This document shows positions 23,339 through 35,996 of a stretch of 64,000 nucleotides of DNA, in pieces. Origin of the DNA: Ilyonectria destructans. Lineage: Eukaryota; Ascomycota; Sordariomycetes; Hypocreales; Nectriaceae. The notes beneath the pieces were generated by a model that saw nothing but the letters and a program-made list of their open reading frames with translations, had not been told where the DNA came from and made no database searches. Both the position numbers and the translations under genes were made by a program. Each line of letters begins with the position of its first letter. The stretch's first letter is position 1. The stretch is taken from the NCBI GenBank assembly GCA_020740775.1, contig JAHEWK010000001.1, positions 3,596,001 to 3,660,000 of the forward strand, written 5' to 3'.

Positions 23339-24397
23339 ATGGCTGCTTCATGGGACCTCTTGGACCAAGAGGGCGAGATTGAGCTGCACAAAACTCGTCT
23401 CCTCAACGTAGAAGAAAAGCCTTTCAAGCGAATAACCAAGCGTCTCAACACTCTTTCAAGCCTGACCCTGCCTGCCGAAGCCCTAAATGGCCACCCAGTC
23501 GACCCTAGATACAAACTCGACCAGCTGAAGGAGGACCTCACCCTCGATTTTGCAGCCTTCGACAGCACCATTACGCGACTACAGTTTCTCCACCACGCCA
23601 ATGCACGAGAGCGTGAGCGCTATACAGACGACCAGCATCGCATCCTGACCGAGTGCCAAGCCGTCCGAGCGAACAATGCCCAGCTCCGCGAGCAGCTGGA
23701 AGCCGCCCAGGCGACCCTCACGCAGCGCAAGAAGTTTGACGAGCTGGCGGAAAAGATCACCTCGAACCGATTGCTCCGTCCCCGGGAAGATCAGATTACC
23801 AACCTGACAAAGCTGGAGGAGGAGTGCCGCGAGTTGGAACGCGAGAGTGAAACCTACAGCGAGACATGGAGGGAGAGGAGAGAACAGTTCAACAGGATCA
23901 TGGAGGAGGGTATGCTGCTGAGACGGCAAATTCGCGACGAGAAGGAAGAGGTCGACCGACGAGAAGGCATGAATGAGGGCGACGACGAGGATGCGGAGGC
24001 CGATAAACCTGGACAAACCCCCAGGCTCGAGCCGAGCGGCGACGCAACGCCGCGTCCTGAAGGGGACAGCCAACTAAAGGCAGACGGCGATGCCGGAACA
24101 CCACTCCCAGAAGCATCACATGGCGGAAGGACACCATCGAGAGACACGCCGGGACCAGATCAACTAAAGCCGTTGCCAGGCCCCTTGGGATCTCTGTCCC
24201 GAAGTGGCAGCCAAGCGCCCAGTCGAGATCCCTCCCCTATGCCTCACCATGACGATAACAAGGCTGAGTCAGGAGAGGACATCGAGATGGAAGACGACGA
24301 AACGGCGCGGCGCGTTGGGGAGGACGGAGAGAACGCCCCCCAGGTCATTGTCGAGCCACCTGAGGGCAATGATGACAAGATGGAGGTGGATAATTAA
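23339..24397 (+). CDS. THOC7: THO complex subunit 7 (THOC7/Mft1 family)
   Basis: Intronless, 352 residues, starting at MAASWDLLDQEGEIELHKTR. The first 220 residues are largely helical and coiled-coil (QFLHHANARERERY, KFDELAEKITSNRLLR, LEEECRELERESETYSETWR), the THOC7 pattern. The last 130 are acidic and Pro/Gly/Ser-rich. THO couples transcription to mRNP packaging and export in the nucleus and limits R-loops. The ATG at 23339 is the first in this frame although the frame stays open upstream without another ATG. The long disordered tail exceeds animal THOC7 (about 204 residues). Confidence 0.85.
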   Translation: MAASWDLLDQEGEIELHKTRLLNVEEKPFKRITKRLNTLSSLTLPAEALNGHPVDPRYKLDQLKEDLTLDFAAFDSTITRLQFLHHANARERERYTDDQHRILTECQAVRANNAQLREQLEAAQATLTQRKKFDELAEKITSNRLLRPREDQITNLTKLEEECRELERESETYSETWRERREQFNRIMEEGMLLRRQIRDEKEEVDRREGMNEGDDEDAEADKPGQTPRLEPSGDATPRPEGDSQLKADGDAGTPLPEASHGGRTPSRDTPGPDQLKPLPGPLGSLSRSGSQAPSRDPSPMPHHDDNKAESGEDIEMEDDETARRVGEDGENAPQVIVEPPEGNDDKMEVDN

Positions 24398-24584
24398 GCC
24401 TCTGGAAAAAGGCTTAGGTTCTACAACGAACCTCTGTGACACTAGTTCAAGATACCCTCGATTTCTGAAGGTTTAGGCGCCCCATGTTATTTCACCTTTT
24501 ATATTGCTTCGTCCCCGTCATCGTAATGGTATCGTATCGCTCGCTAGTACAGTATCCCATCTTGAGGCTCTCCAGCCACACCCC

Positions 24585-25034
24585 CTATGATGAACCGTTC
24601 TGTTCTGCCTTGACCTGCGCGAGGGTGGCTTTGGCCGCTTCCATCTCCTGCTCCGGCGCACCACTCTGTTCCCTCACCTGTATCTGATCCTCCAACTTGG
24701 CGACGGCGGCATCGAGTCGCTCTCTCAGGGGTCCGAAAACGGCCTTGGTTTGTTCAATGGCGGTTTCCTGTGTCATCTCAGTTAGCACACGGTCGTTGTC
24801 GAGCAAGCGGGCGGATCGCAAAAGGAGGGACAAAGAAATGAGAGGAGCACTAACCTGCTGCTTCAGAATGAAATCTCCATTGTCATCCTCGTTGCCCTGG
24901 CCGCTCTCGATCTTCTCCTTCAGGGCCTTGATCTGAGCCTCTTGCTGAGCCAGCTCCTTGTAGTACGAGGCCTCCTCCTTGAGCAGGCGCTTGACGGAGC
25001 TGGTGGCGATGGCGAGGTGCGACGGCGGGGGCAT
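24585..25034 (-). CDS. TBCA: Tubulin-folding cofactor A
   Basis: Exons are 25034-24855 and 24767-24585, giving 120 residues, the usual size for cofactor A (Rbl2 in yeast). It is almost entirely helical: SSVKRLLKEEASYYKEL near the N-terminus, a central ETAIEQTKAVFGPLRERL segment, then a third helix. Cofactor A binds beta-tubulin after release from the chaperonin CCT. The 87-nt intron (GTTAGT...ACACAG) is a multiple of three without stop codons, so a naive reading would give a 149-residue protein with an insert between the second and third helices. It converges with THOC7, 187 bp apart. Confidence 0.93.
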   Translation of the reverse strand: MPPPSHLAIATSSVKRLLKEEASYYKELAQQEAQIKALKEKIESGQGNEDDNGDFILKQQVSAPLISLSLLLRSARLLDNDRVLTEMTQETAIEQTKAVFGPLRERLDAAVAKLEDQIQVREQSGAPEQEMEAAKATLAQVKAEQNGSS

Positions 25035-25780
25035 GGCGGCGGTTGATTAGCGGACGGGGTTGTGCGTATGAAGTCGGAGGCTGAGGGAGATACCGGTATC
25101 TATGGGCGAGTGTCTAATGCAAGGCGACTCTGATGACAGTGCTAGCTTGTGATCGACGTTTGGAGAAAGTTGGTGCCTGCGTTAGGATGTGGATAGAGGG
25201 GAAGCAAATGAGATCATGGCCGTCTCGACGTGGGGTTCGATGGTGGGGCAGTAGACTTCCATGCAACGCGCTTCTGCCGCGTCAACGAACTGTAAATCAG
25301 CGTGTGTTTCTAGCCTCCCATTTAGGGTCTTGATGTTCGCGGACAGATCACTGAGACTTAGTTACTATGGGTTCAATATGTTTACGCGTCGGAGAGAGAA
25401 CTCTCTCTGATTATCGAGTCAACAAATCACAGGCACATTCAGAGCTTCAACTGACATTACACTTCATTAATACTTTCAAACAGTTCTCATTCATTGTATA
25501 CCTTTAGTCTGAGTTCTTCCGACCTACAGAGAAACCAAGAAGTCTCTCTGACAAATAAAAAATGACGTTCGACGTCGGTCCGCACACAATTCCCCTTTTC
25601 CCGAACCATGATCCGAGTCCCACATGCCATGGTATCTCCTTAAACGCCGGCAACGCCAGATGGGCGACCTCGACAGCCAACTGCCCCAGAATGCATGAAT
25701 CCAATACTTTACATGACCAAACATGCCGCCCTTTGAGTCTTCGTTAAACTGCCAACACTGTGACGCGGTCTTGTATCCAA
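25035..25780. promoter_or_regulatory. TBCA promoter / RAD21 3' flank
   Basis: A 746-bp gap between two minus-strand genes; A/T-richer near 25400-25560. No gene is supported. Confidence 0.5.
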
Positions 25781-27710
25781 TCACGCCGACACAGCAACGG
25801 CAGGAGCGCTGACTGCAGCGGGCTCGGGCTCGTTTTCGTGCGCGATCTCACCACCAGCTTCCTTCTCGGCCCAGTCTCCCCAGAGACCTCGCTTGCCTCG
25901 TACCCGGATGTCATCGCCCAGGCCGGAGCCCTGCTCGACCTTGATCGCGTCTTTCGTGGCGAGAACCAGGCACTCGAAGAACATCTTAGTAGCCTCGGCC
26001 TTAGTGGTCTGCTTCTCGGGAAGAAGTTTCTGGAAGACAACCGACGTTTGCTTTCGCTTGTCGGGGCTAGAGGCAGCCTCGGCGCCGAAGAGATCACGGA
26101 GGATGTGAACGGCATGCTTAGTACCGAGAGAAACGGGACCGCTGTCGGCGGGGTGCACGAGAGGTGCAGTGGTGTCATCAAAGTTGGGCATGGGGCTGCC
26201 CATTTCACGCTCGGCATGGTCACCATCGCCGGGAATCATACCATCATCGGCAGGGATTTCGAGGATAGTGCCATCGGCAGCCATGCTCTGGTTACCCATA
26301 GCACCGCCATCAAGGCCAAAGTCAGTGTCATCACCAAGCTCCAGACGAGGCGATTTGGAGGCACCTTGGTCGCTGTCGACATCAGCGATTCCACTGTCAC
26401 GCTTTCGCTTGAGCTCATTCATTCCACGAACAGCATCCAGTGAAAGCATTCCCCGGAGTTCAGGAGCCCAGGCAGAGCTTCGCCCCTCCATCATGATTGA
26501 GGAAACAAAGCCACCATTCTTTTGCATGTCCATCAAGGCCAGCAAGAAGGGATCGCGGGGAAGGAAGGAAGCAGCCTTGATGATGTTTTCGCGGTTTGCT
26601 TGTTGTCGCTTAATGTGGTTGCTGGAAAGGGCGATCTCGTCGTCGGGTGTAAGAATCTTCTGCTTCTTGGCGCGCTGAGCGGGTCGTCGGACGAGAGTAT
26701 GCTCCATCTCATCATCTGGCTCATAAAGATCGGTCTGGTGGTGCATAGTATACTCCGCCTCGACCTCCTTCGCAAAGTCCTCATCGATATCAGATAGAGG
26801 TGATTCGGAGATTCGGGCGCGGCCAAATTGAGGGTGGGCAGCCATCTCAGGCATCGCTGACTGGTCATCGGGGTTGAACTGAAAGTTATCGTCCATGTTA
26901 ATGTCTCCCTCTTCGTCCGCGATCATAACGCCATCACCACCTAGGTCTAGGGCAGTGTCCTCCGCGCCGTCTTTTACGGGGATGTCAAATTCACTGAACA
27001 TGTCATCCTCCGGCGCTAGGGGTGTCGGTGCGCGTCGACCAATTTCGATACTTTGGCTAGGGCCTCCATCCATGTCGATTCCAAAGTCGAGCTCAAGCTC
27101 AAGGTCATCCATAGCTCCCAAGACGTCCTCATCCATGCCCAGGTTGTCAGTGAGGAACTGGCTGTTGTCAAAATCCTCCTGCAAGTTGATGTCTCGGTTG
27201 TTGCTGACGCGACCCTTTCGGCTAATGGGGTTCGCAGCCACGTCATCAACCTGGGACAGAAGCCATGAGGCATCGGGTGGAGGCGGTAATTCGAAGTTAT
27301 CGTAAGGCGTGATGCGGTCTGGAAGCAAGAGAGCTTCACGATTGGGGATCTGCAAGTTAACGGCCATATCATTATTTCCGCTAGATCGGAATGCCTGAAA
27401 GAGGTTAGTATCGCGGTGTTTGAGAGGATACGAGGGCTAGACGAACCATTTTGATCTTCATCATAGCCTCGTTACAATCATCCAACAAGTAACGCGTCTT
27501 GCGCTGATAGATTCTGACAACACCCAGCAGAAGCTGACCGCTCAGTCGCAAGGCCATCGGCGCCTGATTAGGGGTGATGATGGCTTCCACACTATCCGTA
27601 ACATTGGACTGTAGGATGTGATTCTTGGAGAGCTTGCGCTCGAGGTTGGCCGAAAGCCAGACGCGGGCCAGCGGCCCGCTCTTCTGGAGGAGCGTCTCGG
27701 AGTAAAACAT
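25781..27710 (-). CDS. RAD21: Cohesin kleisin subunit Rad21/Scc1
   Basis: Exons are 27710-27447 and 27394-25781, giving 625 residues. The N-terminus (MFYSETLLQKSGPLARVWLS, then VTDSVEAIITPNQAPMALRLSG and RKTRYLLDDCNEAMMKIKM) is the Rad21/Rec8 N-terminal domain that binds Smc3. The middle is acidic. The C-terminal winged helix (KQTSVVFQKLLPEKQTTKAE, ATKMFFECLVLATKDAI) binds Smc1. At about residues 203-208 SIEIGR fits the separase consensus [SD]-x-E-x-x-R. The protein closes the cohesin ring that holds sister chromatids together. Mitotic Rad21 rather than meiotic Rec8 is preferred because of the N-terminal motif wording. Confidence 0.93.
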
Positions 27711-29346
27711 GGTGCTGCCACGCGACGACGCGATGCGCAAAAGACGAAGGACGTGTTAAGCAGCGACAGGCGGGTGTCGAGGAGCGAAGTATGACGATGG
27801 TTCGGAGGGGAAGAGGTGCGGGAGGTCGAGGGAGCGAGAGTGGTGTGGGTAAACACAGGACCAGGGGGCGCGTCCGGGCGGATAAACAAGCGCAGTGGCG
27901 GCGGGATTGCTCTACGCGCGGTCAGGGCAGCGCAGACGCATGAAGCGACGAAAAGGCAATCGCGCAAGCCGAAGAAGTCTGCAGCGACGAGGGCCGATGC
28001 CGATGGCGACGGCAGCGGAGAGCAAGAAGCGGACGGCGTGGGTGTGGGATGTCGCGACGGGGTTGAAGGGAAATTTCAGGTTGGGGGACTCGGGACTGGG
28101 ACCTGGACCTTGAGGGGATGTGGCCGCCTGGTCAGTCTTCACCAACGGTAAATGGCGTGGCTGGGGCCAGGCGAGGGAGTGGCTCACCCAACCGCTGCGG
28201 CACAGCACACGTACTGCACGTCCCCTCGCAGGCACTCACAGGGAGCCGCCGCTTCCGGAAAAAGCCAATCTCCGGCATCTTTGAGGCTTAGCTCCAATCT
28301 GCAGCCAATCAAGGAGGAGGACTGCCGTTCGGTACCTGGGGAATTGCTCCGTGCCTCACTCCGCTCCGTGAACATGAAGAGGCTCTGTGTCCAGTGTTAC
28401 ACCTCTGGGATACATGCGGACTAGGGTTTTCCTGTCAGAGTGGGAAGAAAAGGAATCATGTAAGTTACACCAGTCGGTAGAGCTCATTGAGAGCGTACCT
28501 TCATGCATCCATGCTCTCTCTATCAAGTTGTCAATTGACTCCCCGAGACTGATTTCTCCTCAGCCACGCCCTACCGATTAATAATGCACACGTCGGCAGC
28601 ATCTATACCGGAAGGGGAATATCCTGGGGAAATTTGTCTGACTGACAGCCCCAAGGAAAGACACACTCTCAGCAGCAGTGCAACAAAGGATGGCACGCAA
28701 TGAGCTGGTGCTGCAATAAAAGAAAATTGGCGTGACCCTCATCCATCATCCATATCCATCATCGCATGGGTCATCCCTTGGTCTCATCCATAGGGGCTCG
28801 TACGTATATACGAATAGCTGCGGCCAAACCTGGGCCTCCTGCACACTCCCATCGGCAGCTGGGACAAGCATATTAGGCTTGGCATCAAGCCTATCCAGCA
28901 GCCATTGGCGGCGACACCTCCCGCAAGCCCCTGGCAGCCTCGCGCATTCAGGCCCCGCCAGGCGCAGCCATTTCCAGCCTGGAAAAGTACTAGCCCCTGC
29001 GTTGACTCGTTGGCTCTCAGGACAAGCCTTCTGGACACCTCGACCTCCAGAACCCGGCACCTGAGATCCTGACTCCGTCCACTATTCTTCTTCTAACTTT
29101 GTTTGTCCATCCTACCCCTTCTTTATGTTCTGTCTCTACCACCAACGATCCTGAATCGTATATTTTGCGATTTGGCTCGTCTCCTCGTGGCAGCTCGAGC
29201 TGCTCATGTCATCGCCTCCGTCGTCTTGTCCGGCCTTCTCATGACCCGGCGCATTGGCTGCGTAATCGATCCTTGATCGCCCATGCCCCCTCGCCGTCAC
29301 TCCCTACCTCAGACATCTTGACGAGGTTATCTACGCGCCCACGAAG
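27711..29346. promoter_or_regulatory. Divergent region RAD21 / PMR1
   Basis: A 1.6-kb region between two diverging genes. Open frames here are short and of random-looking composition. The PMR1-proximal 250 bp is C/T-rich, consistent with a 5' leader. Confidence 0.5.
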
Positions 29347-32300
29347 ATGCAGTTGCCATGGAGCGGGCGTGATGGCCCTGGAAGCCAGTCTCTGTTGCCC
29401 ACGAGCATCCCAACCATCACCGGCCTCGCCGACAGCGCCAGTTCCAGCGATGCGGATCGCCCCCGACGACCAGTTCGCCACGTCCGGACAACGTCTGCCC
29501 ATGCTCGGGTGAGCCCCTTACAGACATCACCTTGCCTTCCAATTCCTCTCCTAACTAACATATTTTGCAGAGTGTGGCAGATGATTACTCCTTCATGACT
29601 CCCAGCGAGGCCGCCGCGAACCTACGAACCTCCTTAACCCATGGCCTTACCCCCACCGATGCCCTCACCAGACTCAGCGAATACGGACCCAACGAGATCC
29701 CCCACGAAGAACCGGAGCCGTTGTGGTTGCGCTTCGTTAAGCAGTTTCAGGAGCCCCTTATTCTGCTTCTCCTGGTGTCAGCAGTCGCCTCATTATTACT
29801 GGGGAACATGGATGATTCTATCAGCATCACGGTCGCTGTCACAATTGTAGTGACGGTTGGCTTCGTCCAAGAATATCGATCCGAGAAGTCTATCGAGGCG
29901 CTCAACAACCTCGTGCCAAACCACGCCCATTTGGTTCGTGGGCAGTCCAACAAATCCGACAGCTCCTTAGGCACATGGCCTCCGCGCTCCGAGACCGCAA
30001 GCGACTCCACCCCTTCTCCTGGATCCGTCACTCCAATCAGCGATGTTTTAGACGCGACTTCCTCCAAGGTCATGGCTTCCCAGCTAGTTCCAGGCGACTT
30101 GGTTCTCTTCACGACTGGAGACCGTATCCCGGCCGATATTCGCGTCACCAAGGCTGCTGACCTGACTATCGACGCATCGAACTTGACGGGCGAGACAGAG
30201 CCTGTCAGAGTAACCCCTGATGCACGCCGACGGGGCTACGGTTCATATGGTCTCGAAAAGCTGCAGCATCCCCGACCCGCCTCCTTGTCGCCTTCTGAAC
30301 ACGATGACTCTGCCGGTGGAGAGGGCGCACATAACGTTGCATATATGGGAACATTGATCAAGTCTGGTCACGGCCAAGGCATAGTATTCGCCACTGGAGG
30401 TCAGACACATTTCGGCACCATTGCTACCAGCGTATCCGGAACTGAGAGCCCTCGCTCACCCCTTCAACTATCAATGGATGACCTTGGCTCACAGCTCAGC
30501 AAGGCCTCGTTTGTAGTAATTGGTCTCATTTCGATTATTGGCTGGCTGCAGGGAAAGAAGCTCCTAGAGATCTTCCAGATCTCAATCTCTCTCGCCGTTG
30601 CAGCCATTCCAGAAGGCTTACCGATCATCGTCACCGTTACATTGGCTCTTGGAGTACACCGCATGGCTAGGCACAATGCGATCGTACGCAGGATGCCCAA
30701 GGTCGAGACTCTAGGCTCCGTGAACGTCGTGTGCACTGACAAAACCGGTAAATAAAATTGCTTTCCTCAAGACGAGCGTTGCTAATGAGTCAAACTAGGC
30801 ACTCTTACCACGAACCACATGACGACTACCAAGATCTGGTACTTTGGAGCGTCAGGGGCTGTCGAAGTTGAAGGCGACAACGAATCTTCCGAGTCGAGCC
30901 CAGATGTCATTAACCCCGCCAGTCAGCGAGTACTTCGAATCGGCAACGTCGCCAACAATGCACGGCTAGCACAAAAGTACACAGAACACGGCGCAGCAGC
31001 CTCGGCTGTCTTGTCGTCCACCCTGAATCGCGACGAAGCATCCACCTATACTCGCTGGGTTGGTCAGCCGACCGATGTGGCCATGTTGGACCTACTTGAC
31101 CGGTTTAAGGAACATGATGTCCGAGACTCTCTAGGCCCTCGGGTCAGCGAAACACCATTCAGTTCAGAGCGGAAGTGGATGGGCGTCACCATCGGATCCG
31201 ATTCTAAGGGCGAAAAAGAATACGCGTATATGAAGGGCTCAATCGAGAAGGTCCTCGCTGCTTGTGACACCTATCTTCAACGAGATGGGAGAGAGATCAT
31301 TCTGGACTCCAATCGCCGTCAGGAAGCCCTCCAGGCTGCGGAGGCTATGGCTGTTCAGGGCCTTCGCGTCCTCGCGTTTGCGAGTGGCGCGGTATCGAAA
31401 TCTGCCAAATCCCGGTCCTCTGCACGTGGCCGGGGCGATAGTCCGATTTCTCATGCCCCTGAGGATATTTATAAGGGTCTCACATTTGCTGGTCTCGTTG
31501 GAATGCGCGATCCTCCCCGACCCGGTGTTGGCCATTCAATCAGGCGCCTGATGCGAGGAGGCGTCAAGGTCATCATGATTACCGGAGACGCTGAAACAAC
31601 AGCCCTCGCCATTGGTAAACAATTAGGCATGAATGTCGCGGTTCCCAGCGGTCATGCGAGAGGCCAAGGAACTGTCAAGCCCGTTCTTCGAGGTGATGAG
31701 GTTGACAAGATGTCCGAGGAGGAGCTTGCGCAGGCCATGCAACACACAACCATCTTTGCGCGAACGAACCCCGACCACAAGCTGAAGATCATCCAGGCTC
31801 TCCAGTCGAGAGGCGATATTGTCGCCATGACTGGTGACGGTGTGAATGATGCGCCTGCGCTAAAGAGGGCTGATATTGGCATCTCTATGGGACGCCATGG
31901 GACAGACGTTGCTAAGGAGGCGGCAGACATGATCCTGACGGATGATGACTTTTCTACTATTCTGCATGCCATTGAGGAGGGCAAGGGCATCTTCAACAAC
32001 ATTCAGAACTTCCTCACGTTCCAGCTGAGCACAAGTGCTGCAAGCTTGGCGCTGGTCCTCATTTGCACCTGCTTCGGATTCAAGTCGCCCTTGAACGCGA
32101 TGCAGATTCTCTGGATTAGTAAGTCTAAACGTTTACAACCGAAGGTTGAACCCAGCTAACAATAACAGACATCATCATGGATGGCCCTCCTGCGCAATCC
32201 CTGGGCGTCGAGAGCGTCGATCCCGACGTCATGAACAAGCCTCCGCGAAGACGAGGCGACCCCGTCCTTACCCGACCACTCATCACCCGGGTTCTCACTC

Positions 32301-32707
32301 AGGCCTCGATCATTACGCTGGGCACCATGCTCATCTACAGCCGCGAGATGCTTGCGGATGGCCAGGTGACACGACGCGATACGACCATGACTTTTACCTG
32401 CTTCGTCCTCTTTGACATGTTCAATGCGCTCAGCTGCCGGTCTGAATCGAAATCGGTGCTCCGAGGCGAGATTGGACTCTTTTCTAATAATTTGTTCAAC
32501 TGGGCCGTGGCTCTCAGCTTGGCTGGCCAGTTGCTCGTTATCTACTTCCCGTGGCTCCAAGAGACTTTCCAGACGGAAGCAGTCGGGTTCTTCGATCTTG
32601 TGCGTCTGCTTATTCTATGCAGCACGGTGTTTTGGGCAGACGAGGTTAGGAAATATCTCAGGTACAAGCAACGGCGTTTTGGCAGCGGATACAGCCAGGC
32701 GGTATAA
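29347..32707 (+). CDS. PMR1: Golgi Ca2+/Mn2+-transporting P-type ATPase Pmr1
   Basis: Exons are 29347-29508, 29571-30747, 30799-32118 and 32169-32707, giving 1065 residues. The order of P2A-ATPase landmarks is complete: N-terminal cation-ATPase domain ([15 protein letters not shown]), actuator TGE (NLTGETEP), M4 motif [18 protein letters not shown], phosphorylation site CTDKTGTLTTN with Asp444, [18 protein letters not shown], and the hinge [26 protein letters not shown] in M4 and the Golgi-type sequence favour the SPCA/Pmr1 class over SERCA or PMCA. It pumps Ca2+ and Mn2+ into the Golgi, supplying cofactors for glycosylation. A Ser/Pro-rich insert between M2 and the actuator domain lengthens the protein. 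The first exon encodes a 54-residue Ser/Arg-rich cytosolic extension. Confidence 0.95.
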
Positions 32708-33157
32708 GTTAGGGGGGATCCAGGATAGGGATGTCAGGGAAGCATTGTACTACTATACATACTGTGTATAAATGTGTGGCTTGGTTGCATAGCGGCTACT
32801 TCAGGAATATGTAAAAGCGATCAAATTAATTGTCATGGCAATTGTCTTTGAATATACATTACTCGATTATCTATTCCGTACATTTGTGGTATTCCTAAAT
32901 ATGGGCAGCTGGCTGGCTGCCGTGGTGCAGGGTAGGCTCATGGTCAGGGAGGGGAGCGAGGTGCACCTCCAATGTGGGGAGGTATGGCTGCGTGTCACTA
33001 ATGAACACGGTGCTGCGAGGACCATAGCACCTGATATCTTACGTGCGCCGAGTGCGGGAGCCAGCTTCTACATCGACGACGACATCTCCCCGAAAGCCGG
33101 CCACCCGCCCCGACGAAGAGCTCAAGGAGCGATGCGCCCGCCATCCGGACGACTCCA
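32708..33157. other. PMR1 3' flank and COG4 promoter
   Basis: A 450-bp gap between co-directional genes, A/T-rich in its first 200 bp (probable PMR1 3' UTR). Confidence 0.5.
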
Positions 33158-35611
33158 ATGACCATGTCAGCCCTCCTGAACGGCCTCTCGCACCCGACCG
33201 ACAGCGATCATGCCGTCGTCCGCGCCCCCACCTCGACCCTCCAGAATGCCACCAGCGAGGCCGAGATCCGCAATGCGCTGGCAGCTCTCCATGCGCGCGA
33301 GACGGCAATAACCACCCGTCTCGATGCCCTCGTCGCCTCCCAGGCCGACCTCTCCCGCGACCTCGGCCGGCTGGACCTGCTACGGGCCGGGCTCGGCGCG
33401 CAGGTCATCGCTGCGCGCTCCGTTGGCAACGACATGCTGGCCGGCGCGGCGGACACGGCTGGCCGGCTGAGCGACAAGGTCAAGGAGCTGGACCTGGAGA
33501 AGAGCCGCGTCGAGAACACGCTCGGCGTGGTGGAGCAGGTAGCAGAGCTCAAAGCCTGTATCCACGGCGTCGTGGGCTCCATGGGTGCTCCCCAGGACTG
33601 GGAAGCGGCGGCTGGATACCTGGCCAGAGCGAGCAAGGTGCCCGTCGACATTATCAAGGGACCTTTTGCTGCGAGCATAGTACCCAGCGTCGAGGTGCCC
33701 GACCCCCCGTGGGTGACCCTCGAGGATGCGAGGGAGAGCCTGTGTGGCCTCTTCCTCAGGGAGTTTGAGAAGGCCATGGGCGAAGGTGACGAGGTCAAGG
33801 TTACACGGTTCTTCAAGCTGTTTCCTTTGATTGGGCGAGCTGAAGTCGGCCTTGATGTATATGGGCGATATGTCTGCCAGGGTGTAGCAGGAAAAGCCCG
33901 AACCACACTGAAGGACAACGTCGGCAGTCAGGCGCGGAAAGATGGCTACTTCTATGCCAATGCCCTCTCGATGCTTTTCCGCCATATCATGGAGATCGTG
34001 GACTCCCATGGAGGACTAGTAGAGCGGCACTACGGTTCCGGGAAAATGATCCGCGTCATCGAGCGTTTGCAAATGGAAGCGGATGTCCAAGGCGGCATCA
34101 TCATCGACACCTGGAGTGATGAGCGAGGGGTTGACCGAAAGCTGACGGACGTGAGGAGCTACCCCTTCTCGTTCCTGGTACAGAGCTTTCTACCTCCACC
34201 ACCACGAGGTGGCACCCCGAGAGTGAACTCGCCGGCCATTGGAGTGGGAAATAACCCTCGCCAGAGCGAGGATGAAGGCGTTGACATGAAGGAGGTCGAT
34301 GGCCTGCTCGGCGAGATCACCACGATGCTAGGCAAGTGGTCGTACTATAGCCACTTCGTCACTGGGAAGTTCCAAGTATGTGCATGGTCCTTGATCTCTT
34401 CTCGTACGACTCTCACTCACATGTTCTAGGATCCAAGCATGGCGCCCAATGCTCCCATTGTCGTTCCAGATGTTCTGCTCAAATCGAACCTGTATCGCAA
34501 AGTGTCCAGCAAGTTGATGACGCCCTACAACTCCATGACCACCTTTTTCTTCCGCCGATCCGTCGAAAAGGCATTTCAGATGGACGAGTATCCCACTGGG
34601 TTGTCCCTTAGTCTGAGCAAACCCGTTGATGGCAATGCTCCATTCATCATTGTGGCGGTGGACGTTGTAATGTACATTGTGAATGCCGTCATCGACAAGT
34701 CCATCTCGACATCACACAGAGATGTCATCGCTTCAGTGGTCCCCACGATTGGTCGTGTTCTGGGCTCCGACTTTATTGGCATGATCCAACGCAAGATGCG
34801 AGACGAAGCTTATCCAAAGCCGGTCATTCAAGGAGGTTTCCCACCCGAGGACAGGATTATCCAGTTTATTGTCCTCATCAACAGTCTTGATATGGCGAAC
34901 GAATACCTCACCAGAGTCATCGTGAGCCGCCTAGGCGACCCCGGCAGCGACGTCCAAGAAGGACCGCTCAAGAATTGCTTCCCTCTTGAACGGGATCTTG
35001 CCTTTGTCGCAAATGCTTTACATACCCTTCAAACCACGTTCATTCTCAAGAGCAGCGAGTTATTGAACGAAGGCATTCAAGTGCTCTTCAACCAGGTTGT
35101 CAAGCTTCGCCTGCGACCTATACTGACCGAGACGTTCCGAGATACAGACTATACTCTGACCGAAGATGACCTCGCCGATATCGCCCAGCAAAACGACGAG
35201 GACGAAGAGGATATACTAGAACAGGTATCTCGACGATTCGAGTACGGATGGGACCAACTCATGAAGCCCATCGCCCGATTGATGACGCCCGGCACATACA
35301 GTACCCTGCTAGATATGACGGCAAGATACCTTGCTAAGCTATGGGAGAAGAGGATCCTCAGCTATAGCGGACGCACCAACGCCTTTGGAGCGATCCGCAT
35401 CGAGCGAGACTTTAGCGGCCTAGTGGATACGGTTTCGCGAGGGGACTACACTGTGAGAGAAGTGTTTGCCAAGGTGACGCAACTTCTGATGGTTGCGAAC
35501 ATGGAGGACGAGGAGTGGGATGAGATCATGGCTCTGGACGGCGACGATGGGATTGACTGGGTTTTGACCGAAGATGAAAGGAGAAGAGCGAGAAACCTGG
35601 TACAAAGTTGA
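33158..35611 (+). CDS. COG4: Conserved oligomeric Golgi complex subunit 4
   Basis: Exons are 33158-34375 and 34430-35611, giving 799 residues. The N-terminal 130 residues form coiled coils (LHARETAITTRLDAL, DKVKELDLEKSRVENTL). The Cog4 domain follows (FFKLFPLIGRAEVGLDVYGR, GYFYANALSMLFRHIMEIVD, MIRVIERLQMEADVQGG) and the C-terminal helical part reads to RARNLVQS. Cog4 belongs to lobe A of the COG tether that returns vesicles within the Golgi and binds SNAREs and Sly1. An ATG at 33164 two codons downstream could also be used. It lies next to PMR1, also a Golgi gene, but this need not be functional. Confidence 0.93.
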
Positions 35612-35996
35612 TCAGCAGGGAGCTATGATGCTTGTTTGGGTTGAAGAGAGGATGAACCGCATAATAGATAAAAGCAGGCTTGGGAAGCCAAAAAGAAGCT
35701 TCTTTAATGAAGATCATATCAAGATCCGATTATATGTAGCCATCTGGTGCCAGAACTTACACCAGGCTGCCATCAAACGTGGTATTGTCACCTAATTCAT
35801 AATTAACGGGTACTATGTTTCAGGGGCCCTGGACGGCGATTTAGTGGAACGTGCCCTGAGCCACACTGAACTGCCTTTCCCAGGCGGCGCTAGAAGCCCA
35901 TCTTGCGCCGGTGCCTTGGGCTGCCTTCAGGCGTTAGGTTACCTTATTCCAACAACGGGGCCACCGACGGCTTTTAGTTCGCCATGATGAGTGAGC
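35612..35996. other. COG4 3' flank and SUA5 promoter
   Basis: About 385 bp between co-directional genes; the region to 36248 may be 5' leader or presequence of SUA5, described there. Confidence 0.5.
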
